Shown one piece after another: positions 56,441 through 64,000 of a DNA stretch of 64,000 nt; the stretch's first letter is position 1, and each line of letters begins with the position of its first letter. This DNA comes from Microplitis mediator (Eukaryota > Arthropoda > Insecta > Hymenoptera > Braconidae). The translations under genes and the position numbers were made by a program. The stretch lies in NCBI RefSeq assembly GCF_029852145.1, contig NC_079979.1:9402642-9466641 (forward strand). The letters are read 5' to 3'. The notes under the pieces were generated by a model. That model was not told the origin of the DNA. It saw only the letters and a program-made list of their open reading frames with translations, and searched no databases.

Positions 56441-56872
56441 TTAATTATTTTCACCCCATGGTTCGTCGATATACAAAAAGACTTTATCAAACAGTTCCTC
56501 TTCTCTCCACAAGAATATTTGCTTGCAGAGATCGCAATTTTTAGCTGGTTGAACTTCAAGCAATATTTCCTGACAATGGTCGCAGTTTAACTTTTCATCC
56601 AAACTTATTTTGTGAAGTTGGACAATTCCCTCATATTTTTTATATTCTTGATCCTCATCATTAATTACTAACTCCACAAAACACGCGATGCAAATTTTCT
56701 CTTTATTAGCTTGTCCCTTATTTTTAATAAGAACACGATTTACACTTCCTTTTCTCTTAACACACACAAATCTTCCAATTTCATTGAAAATCATCGGAAC
56801 TTCATCGGGATCAATGTTTCTGATCTTGTCCAATTTGACGTAGTTAGGTCCATTTCTTCGATTTTCTGCCAT
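56441..56872 (-). CDS. Zinc-ribbon-like protein, 143 aa
   Basis: An intact ORF from ATG 56872. Cysteine pairs: CIACF, CDHCQ and CDLCK, i.e. three CxxC pairs over aa ~70-115, compatible with one or two zinc-binding ribbons. The N-terminus is basic/charged (AENRRNGPNYVKLDKIRN) and the C-terminus acidic (DEPWGENN). No membrane segment. It has the same length, strand and Cys richness as the gene at 58208-58639, but the visible sequence similarity is weak. Location between env and the LTR suggests an accessory gene of the retroelement, or a host- or virus-derived passenger. Function unknown. Confidence 0.5.
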   Translation of the reverse strand: MAENRRNGPNYVKLDKIRNIDPDEVPMIFNEIGRFVCVKRKGSVNRVLIKNKGQANKEKICIACFVELVINDEDQEYKKYEGIVQLHKISLDEKLNCDHCQEILLEVQPAKNCDLCKQIFLWREEELFDKVFLYIDEPWGENN

Positions 56873-58084
56873 TATACCTTGATTTATTAAAAAAAAAAAA
56901 TGTACATAAAATTACTTGTTAAAAGCAACAATGAAACCCATTTTTTATTTTATTATACATAAATATAATTATTATTACCTTTTTTTTTTCGTTTTTTTTT
57001 TTTTTTTTTTTTTTTTTTTTGAATAGATTTATTTACTTATTATGTTTTAGTTATTGGTGAATTATTATAAATAAAAATTCAGATTTGCGGTTATTTATTA
57101 TTATTACTATTATTTTTTTTGTTTAACTTATGTATATGTTTATCATAACATATATACTTTTTTTTTTATAGCAACTAAACGCGTATTTTAGTTCTGACTG
57201 TTAGATATTTAATGAAGTATCTTTTGCAATTTACTTGGGCTGTTACCAGTCAGTAACATCCCTACTCAAAATTTTTAAAAAGAATTTATATGCGGAAGGG
57301 GTGTCATATGAGTCCCTTTCGCGATAACGTGATTTATGCATTGGTTTTAGCATGCATTCCAATGACATAAAAATTTAACATGTATTAAATATTGAAATAA
57401 CATTTAATGGAATATTTTTTTTTTAGTAATAATAAAAATATTTATAAATTTTTAGATATATATGTATATATATATGAATAATTTTTTTTATAGCTCATTA
57501 TTTTTTGTTTAGTTTTCTCTTTTTTTTTTTAATTATGTAATCTATTTCTATTACTTTTATTTATAATTATTGATTATTCATATAGTTTTTAATCACTTTA
57601 ATATGTTGAATATATATATATATATATTGCATATGATTTATATAAAGAATATGTATGAATATATATATATTATATATATAGATATAGATATATGTAAAAA
57701 TTTAAATTTCGCGACGACTGCGCGCGTCGCTACCCTCCCGCGCTAAGAACATTACCAGCGCAAAGATGGTAATGCATCGATTATTTATCCAATTACAGAA
57801 AGCTACCTTGAGAATAATCGATAAATAAATATATATATACTTTTCTATTAAGAATTACTTATAAAATTTATTATATTTAATTTCTTATGTTTTTTTTTTT
57901 TTTTTTTTTTATATTGTTTGAATTTATTTTTTAATAATAAATTGAAATATTGATTAATATTTATAAGTATACTTTTTTTTGTCAATACTTAATTGTTATT
58001 TTTCCTATTATTATTTATTTATGAAAATTTTTTTTTCGTTTTTTATATTTTTTCTTCTCTTTTTTTTTATTTCCTTTTTTTCTG

Positions 58085-58154
<70 letters not shown>

Positions 58155-58207
58155 TTATTTAATAACAATATTTATGACAATAAAATTAAATCTTTCTTAA
58201 CACTAAA
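56873..58207. other. AT-rich spacer: poly-T, hairpins, GC island, (AT)n
   Basis: Poly-T tracts near 56990-57020 and 57890-57910, an LTR-start-like CAGTCAGTAACATCCC at 57247-57262, a hairpin GCATTGG...CCAATG at about 57338-57363, a GC island CGCGACGACTGCGCGCGTCG at 57709-57728 with the hairpin CATTACCA...TGGTAATG at 57749-57773, and (AT)n at 58085-58148. No gene; the Tyr/Ile repeat ORFs at 57979-58217 come from the microsatellite. Confidence 0.6.
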
Positions 58208-58639
58208 TTACACATAAATATCAATGAAATATTTATTTTCTAAAATGTCTCGATAGTTTACCCAAGTATTTGCACAATCTTCACAAATATATCCCGGTTT
58301 TTGATATATTAACACTTCACCGCATTTGATGCAATTTCCCGAAATTTTATACGGATATAACCGATGCCAGTTTTGATTGCAATATTTAAATCTTTTAGTA
58401 AAAATCATTGGACAGTCTTTTAAACAATTTTCGCACATAGATGCGTTGTCAAAATCATTGTGATAAAACTCTTTTACTATTTCTCTCGGCATGGTACAAT
58501 ATGATGTTATCAAACTTGCGTAGAATTTTAAATTTCTTCCAGGAATTCTGGTATGTGGAATTCCGTACAATGCATCTAATTCTTCATCTTCTTTCATCTG
58601 CTTAAGTACTCCGGCAGGAATTTTCATCTGTAATAACAC
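58208..58639 (-). CDS. Zinc-ribbon-like protein, 143 aa (or 139 from the second ATG)
   Basis: The frame opens with two candidate ATGs (LLQM...). The C-terminal half has CENCLKDC, CNQNWH, CIKCGEV and CEDCANTW, a pattern of CxxC pairs typical of two treble-clef or ribbon zinc sites. The N-terminal third is helical and charged (KQMKEDEELDALYG). No catalytic residues are recognised. It begins about 110 bp downstream of the env-like gene on the same strand. Role unknown; accessory gene is inference. Confidence 0.5.
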   Translation of the reverse strand: MLLQMKIPAGVLKQMKEDEELDALYGIPHTRIPGRNLKFYASLITSYCTMPREIVKEFYHNDFDNASMCENCLKDCPMIFTKRFKYCNQNWHRLYPYKISGNCIKCGEVLIYQKPGYICEDCANTWVNYRDILENKYFIDIYV

Positions 58640-58748
58640 TTTTAATTTTAAGTATCATCACTAAAATTATAAAATAAAAATATTTAAAAATTTTAAAATT
58701 TGTTAGTCACAAGTTGTTAGTAATTTTAGAATTGAGTTTAAAATTATT

Positions 58749-60859
58749 TTATGAGGATAAACGGAACATGCTAGTTGTTTTTTGAATAGTTCTTGCTTCA
58801 TCATTTTCTTCTTCATTTGTTGGTAAACTTGGATAAATTTTTTTATCTGTTGATGGTGCTGATGGTTCGGTATTTTCAATTGTTGTTTGAATTTCTTGAT
58901 TTTGGGTTGGTTGTCGAATTATAACTAATTCAACATTTTCATCATTGTTTGAATTTGTATTATTATTATTATTATTATTATTAATACTTTTATGAATATT
59001 CTTGATGTTATTTTCTTGTGCTCTTATTAAAATGTAATTAGTACAGGCATCCCAAAATGAAAAACACAAATAAAAAGAGCATCCATGAGTTTTTTGAATT
59101 TGAAAAGCATGAAGTAATGTGTCAAATGAAAATTTTATTAGTCGTATAACCATAATTATACTAAATATTCCCGCACTTGCAGATCCAAAAATTAAAAATT
59201 TTCCCCATGTTTTTTTCCATGCTGAATCAGCTAATTTTTGTAATGCATTAGTGTCAAATAAATTTAATATTGATTCACCTTGATTTGCAAAATGCAAACC
59301 ATCCATTCCTCTAGCAATATTGCTTAAAATTGCTGGTTTTTCTACTGGAGACATAATTCTATGTCTTAATTTGTCGAGATCTTGTTCAGAATAAATTCCA
59401 CTTGTAGCTAAAAATTTTGGAGAAGTATATTTCCATGTTGGTTTAGTTAATGGTTGAATTTTATTTGGTGGTAAAACTTCAACTGGATTAGGTGTAAATT
59501 TGTACCATGATCCATCTATTAAAAATAAAGGTGGAAAAGTGGATTGCAATCAATCTGAGTACCTTTTCTTACTAAAATTCTTGTTTTTGGAATTAAAAAG
59601 TAACTGTCATTTCCTCTTTTCACTGGTAATTCGTTATAACACTCACTTCTTGGGTAAACTGATACTTCAACAGGTATGCACTTTACAATGTTTATCGATT
59701 CACCTGACATTATAGCCATATAACCTGGTCCTTTCATATAATTATAAGCAAACTCGTCTGGTTTACTTGACGCAATTGATAACAAATTTTTTAAAGTATT
59801 ACGTTCTAGCATACAACGATGAATTAACACATCATAATATAATTGTTTAATTTGTTTTTGTATAAATTTTTCTACATATACAAACTTAGAATTAACGTAC
59901 GCAAATAGATCTAAATTTTCTATTGATATTTCATTATTTAACATTAAATCATTCTTTGATGTTTCAAAGATAAATAATTTAGGATGTTCAGTTCTGATTA
60001 TTTTATAGCCACAAATAATTTCAACATTTGTGGTAGTTAATGCAAATGTTATTCCATTTGATTCTAAGGAATAAATAATTTCATGCTTATCTGAATTTTT
60101 CTCAGATGTTTTATTTACTTTACCCGTGTATAAAACCCCGAAATTTTGAAAATCACATTTATGTGATGGAATATAGTCCCAAAAAGTATAACCTCCCTCT
60201 AAATCCAAACAAGATAAATCAGATAAAGTACATGTTAAACCCGATTTTAAATAAATTTTATCATTTTCATATTTAACTTCCGCGAAATATTCTTGTATTG
60301 TAATTTTTAAAACCCCTTGAACGACAATATCGCTCCAACTTCCATAAAAATCCGAATAACTTCCTTTATTACACGTTCCATCATTACCGATTGACCCTGC
60401 GAGTGTTGCACCACGCGTAGTTGTGCTATTAATTTTTAAACCGGTTACAAATAATGTACCGAATCTATATGATCCCGATTTATGAATATCTAAACATCTT
60501 TCTTTCGAAATTTCTTCAATATATTCCATACGCCCGCTATGTACTACTGACATATGAGAATAAGCCCCGCAATGATAAATATTTCGATCTACTTCGATTT
60601 TACATTGAATGACTTTTGTTAACGAATATTCTTTTAATTGTAATAATTGAATAAACGGTTCTGTTATATTTATTTCTTTAGGATGAATATCACAATCTCC
60701 CACCTCTGTAATTGAAATTGTTGTTGAATTTGATGAAAATTTCCCGCAATCATACCCAATAATTCCACTCGCTGATGATGACCATAATAAAATAAAATAA
60801 ATCACAAAAGTGATATTGAAAATCATCTGTAAACATAAATTAATTAGAATTTTCTTCAT
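58749..60859 (-). pseudogene. Env-like glycoprotein, chuvirus-glycoprotein-type, frameshifted
   Basis: Two open frames, 60859-59519 and 59549-58749, cover one gene broken by a frameshift at about 59525-59545. The first has a hydrophobic signal peptide (aa ~10-32), then GYDCGKF, many cysteines and several NxS/T glycosylation sites (NST, NIT). The second has GIYSEQDLDKLRHRIM and ILSNIARGMDG, a membrane segment at about aa 118-138 and a cytoplasmic tail with an Asn run and PSAP. This layout resembles glycoproteins of chuvirus-like (Jingchuvirales) viruses, known to have been captured by insect LTR elements. The ATG overlaps the pol end by 20 bp. Identity is by motif only; baculovirus-type envelope fusion proteins look less similar (no furin-RxxR fusion-peptide arrangement seen). 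Confidence 0.6.
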
Positions 60860-63800
60860 TGCTATTTTTCTTTTGTTTACGTGTTTTTTTAATTGGTGTG
60901 ATTTCTGGATTTATAAATGAATATCTCAATCGATTCATGTGAACTATTTGAATTCTTTTTTCTGTTTGAATTTTTACGTTTTCTTTACCCAAAATTTCAA
61001 GAATTTTGTGTGGTCCAGAGTAATGATCTTTTGTTTTACCTGGATTTGGTCCACTTTGTAAAAATACATATTGACCTACTTTTAAATTTTGTGGATTACA
61101 ATGTTTATCGTAATATTTTTTAGATTTGTGTTTAGCGTCAACTAAATTTTGATAAGCTAATAGTCTTATCCCATGTAATCTTGTGATTAAATCAATGAAA
61201 TAACCTTGCATTGTAGGTAATTGCTCACATTCTCTTATTGGTTCGCTAGAAGGTAATCTAGACTGTTGTCCAAAGACAATAGCATAAGGTGTATTTTTAA
61301 TTCCTTCATGATAACTTGTATTGTATGAAAATGTTGCTAACTCAATCCATTCGTCCCACTCTTCATCAATGGATGAGTAGTGTTTAAGGTATTCGTTTAA
61401 TGTGTGATGTGATCGTTCTAATGAACCGTTTGATTGTGGATGATAAGCTGTAGTTTTAAGTTTTTTAATACCGAATCTTTTTGCTACGCATTTTAAAATA
61501 GCACTTAAAAAGTTACGATCTTGGTCTGTAAGAATAATTTTTGGCGGTCCAAAATAACAAATAAATCTTTTGACAAAAGCAGTTGAAATTGTTGTAGCTA
61601 AAGTGTTAGATAATGCTTCTGCGATACAAAATTTAGAAAATAAATCTTGAATAGTTAAAATATATTCATTTCCCCTTTTAGTTTTTTGTTTTGCCCCGAC
61701 AATATCCATAGAAATTTTCCAGAAACAAGCAGCTGGAGTATCAGTAATAACCATAGGTTCCCTGTGTTTTATACGAACTAATTTTTTTAATTGACAATCT
61801 AAACATTGTTGAATTCTACGTTGAATATCATTTTTCAAATTTTCCCAATAATAATCTTTTTTAATTCTTTGATAAGTTTTAGTTACCCCTTTATGACCCC
61901 CGATTGGTGATTTATGCATTTCATAAAAAATTTCATCTCTTTTTTCGATAGGAACATAAATAATTGTGCCCAAACAGATTATTACTTTAATATCAGTTCC
62001 GTCAAAAACATTTTTTAATTCTGTTATGACATTATTCCACGGTAAATTTTCAATGTTTTCACTTTTTGCAAAACTTACTGTTTTTAATTTGAATTTTTCT
62101 AAAGTTTCTTTTAAATTTTCAAAAATTAATTTTAAATTTTCAATTAAAATTACAATTGATTCTTTTTCTTTTTCACGAATAGGCAAAGCAAAATAATATT
62201 TATTTTTAATTTTCTTTTCAACTACTTTTCCTAACTCTAAATTTTTAAATGTCGGTAATTTATTTATTTCTTTTAATTTAATTGCACCATTATCGCATGG
62301 TTCACCATTAGTGCTAATAAAATAAGCTAAATTATCTTTTCTGAAATGAAAATAATCTTTAATATCAACTATGTTACGAATATTTCCCGCTTCTAAAATT
62401 TCTTTAATATCAGAATCACTATGATCTGATGAATCATTTTTATTATTGTTTTGTTCATTTATTATATTTTCAATATTTTCATCTGAGCTTAAAGAACTGC
62501 TCACACTTTCTTGATTTAATTCTTGATCTTTTATTTCTTTCCTTTTCTTGATTTGTTTCACTTTTTTCTTGCGCTTAATAATTCTTGGTTGATTTGTAAT
62601 TTCTTCGTCGGTTGAATCGTTATTTTTATCACTTACTTTTTTTTGTATTTCATTTTTGTTTTTGTTTAAATTTTTATTTTTATTAATTTCATTAGTTGTT
62701 TTAGTCGTTGGTTGTGGTGTGGTTTTTATTTCTTGTTTCTTTGCTGCAGCTCTTGTTGTTACTTTGATTTGTTGAAATTCTTCTGTTTCGATTGGATTTC
62801 TTGACAAAGCATCAGCAACATAATTTATTTTACCTGGTTTGTAAATAACTTTAAAATTATATTCTCCTAATTTTAATCTCCATTTTAAGACTCTTGTGTT
62901 TACATCTTTTGCCTTTTGAAACCAAACTAATGGTTTATGATCTGTAACGAGAGTAAATTCTTTACCATAAACATATGGTCTAAATATTTTTACACCAAAA
63001 ACAATAGCTAATGCTTCTTTTTCATATGTTTCGTATCTTATTTCAGCGTCTCTCAATACTCTTGAAGCGTATGCTCATGCAGTATCTTCTCCGATTTGTC
63101 CTTGTGATAAAACTGCTCCGATTGCATAACCCGATGCATCAGTGGTAATAATAAATGGCATTGTAAAATCAGGTGTATTTAATACAGGTGGTTCACATAA
63201 TTTGTTTCTTAATATTTCAAAAGCTTCTTGAGTTTCTTTATTCCATAAAAACTTGACATCTTTTTGAAGTAATTTTGTCAATGGTTTAGCTATTTTTGCA
63301 AAATCTTTAATAAATCTTCTATAATAGGTAGTAAAACCCAAAAATTGACGAACTTTTTTCTGAGTAGTAGGAACTGGATATTTCTTTGCAGCTTCAATTT
63401 TACTTAGATCAGGTCTGATAGAATTTTTACTAATTAAATGACCTAAATAACAAACTTCTCGTTTGAGGAATTTGCATTTATCTGGTTTTAATTTTAAATT
63501 TGCTTCTTTTAATCTCTGAAAAACAATTTTTAATCTTTCGATGTGTTCCTGTAAAGTTCTTGCAAATAAAATTATATCATCCATAAAAACATATAATATA
63601 ACACCAATTAATCCTGAAAAAACATCTTCCATTAATGCTTGAAATGTTGCTGGGCCATTTGCTAGGCCAAAAACCAATCTTAAAAATTCAAAATGACCTA
63701 AAATAGTAGAAAAAGCAGTTTTATGTTGATCTTTTTCCTTCATTTTAATTTGATGAAAACCCGATGATAAATCTAGAACAGAATAATATTCAACTCCACC

Positions 63801-64000
63801 CAAACTATCAATTATATCAGTTATATTTGGTAGTGGATATGCATTTTTAATCGTCTTTTCATTTAACGCTCGATAATCGATTACCATTCTCCATTGTTTC
63901 CTTCCTTCAGAGTCCGGTTTCTTTGGAACTATCCAGACTGGACTGTTGTATGGTGACCTTGATTCCATAATAATATTATTTTCCAATAATTCTTTAATTT
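60840..64000 (-). pseudogene. Ty3/Gypsy pol: RT, RNase H, integrase; partial, one internal stop
   Basis: The frame enters from the right edge (in-frame residues KELLENN precede IIMESRSPYNSPVW). RT shows VIDYRALNE, SVLDLSSGFHQI and an active site read as VFMDD (Phe where Tyr is usual). After GQIGEDTA an in-frame TGA at about 63072-63074 interrupts; the frame continues with RNase H (YETYEKEALAIVF, TDHKPL). A ~270-residue Lys/Glu/Asn-rich linker follows, then integrase: HHCC zinc site (H at aa ~380, CLDC ~418), D at SMDIVG (~450), D at LTDQDR (~508), E at NGSLERS (~545). It ends in a basic tail and overlaps env by 20 bp. Confidence 0.85.

Larger units (their letters stand above)
53954..64000 (-). 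mobile_element. Ty3/Gypsy element with env-like gene, 5' part outside window
   Basis: Minus-strand order from the right edge: pol (64000-60840), env-like (60859-58749), two small zinc-ribbon genes (58639-58208, 56872-56441), AT-rich DNA, purine-rich tract and 3' LTR (54797-53954). gag and the 5' LTR would lie beyond 64000. pol and env carry disabling changes, so this copy is defective. Whether the two small genes are original cargo or sit between two separate insertions is uncertain. Confidence 0.65.

Noticed and set aside
57979..58217. Tyr/Ile alternating peptides of 73-74 aa
   Set aside because: Direct translation of the (AT)n microsatellite.

Overview
The window is AT-rich metazoan nuclear DNA made almost entirely of transposable elements, simple repeats and insertion relics. 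The mix (Polinton-like element, RNase H-bearing LINE, mariner with a spliced transposase, Ty3/Gypsy element with an envelope gene, many palindromic MITEs) suggests an insect, plausibly a parasitoid hymenopteran. That is inference: I recognise no ordinary host housekeeping gene, no rRNA and no true tRNA.

Layout. 1-7.4 kb: decayed fragments (an SR-rich retroelement exon, a transposase C-terminus, a ~92-bp tandem array, palindromic MITEs, a LINE scrap). 7.4-13.4 kb: a nested stack in which an AT-rich terminal-inverted-repeat (TIR) element holds a palindromic MITE and a solo LTR; that LTR holds a fold-back element, which holds a second solo LTR with a 5-bp target-site duplication (TSD). 13.4-16.3 kb: minisatellite DNA split by a 1.27-kb insertion with its own ORF. 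16.3-32 kb: a second stack, in which one TIR element holds an LTR and another TIR element; the latter holds a full-span LINE (17835-23319) and a large two-gene element (about 23.5-31.4 kb).

The two-gene element is the most unusual part. Two genes diverge from a long inverted duplication. Both start with nearly identical exons 1-2 encoding a SAM domain. The minus gene then splices to two C2H2 fingers and a large transposase-like body; the plus gene splices to a different 8-exon protein. All splice sites and phases I could check are coherent.

33-41 kb: a ~2-kb LTR-like insertion, then a 4.2-kb mariner-type element (36665-40848) with very long repeat-filled TIRs and an apparently intact two-exon transposase. 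42-52.3 kb: a decaying Polinton/Maverick-like element on the minus strand: protein-primed DNA polymerase B (broken by stops, frameshifts and two insertions), an intact packaging-type ATPase, a small late-type protein overlapping it by one base, and upstream an intact three-exon basic protein and two unrecognised genes. 53-54 kb: a truncated relative of the mariner. 54-64 kb: a Ty3/Gypsy element on the minus strand running off the right edge: pol (RT, RNase H, integrase), an env-like glycoprotein resembling those of chuvirus-like negative-strand viruses, two small zinc-ribbon-like genes and a probable 3' LTR at 53954-54797.

Family names come from motif recognition by eye without database searches; coordinates of repeat borders are approximate unless a TSD is stated.
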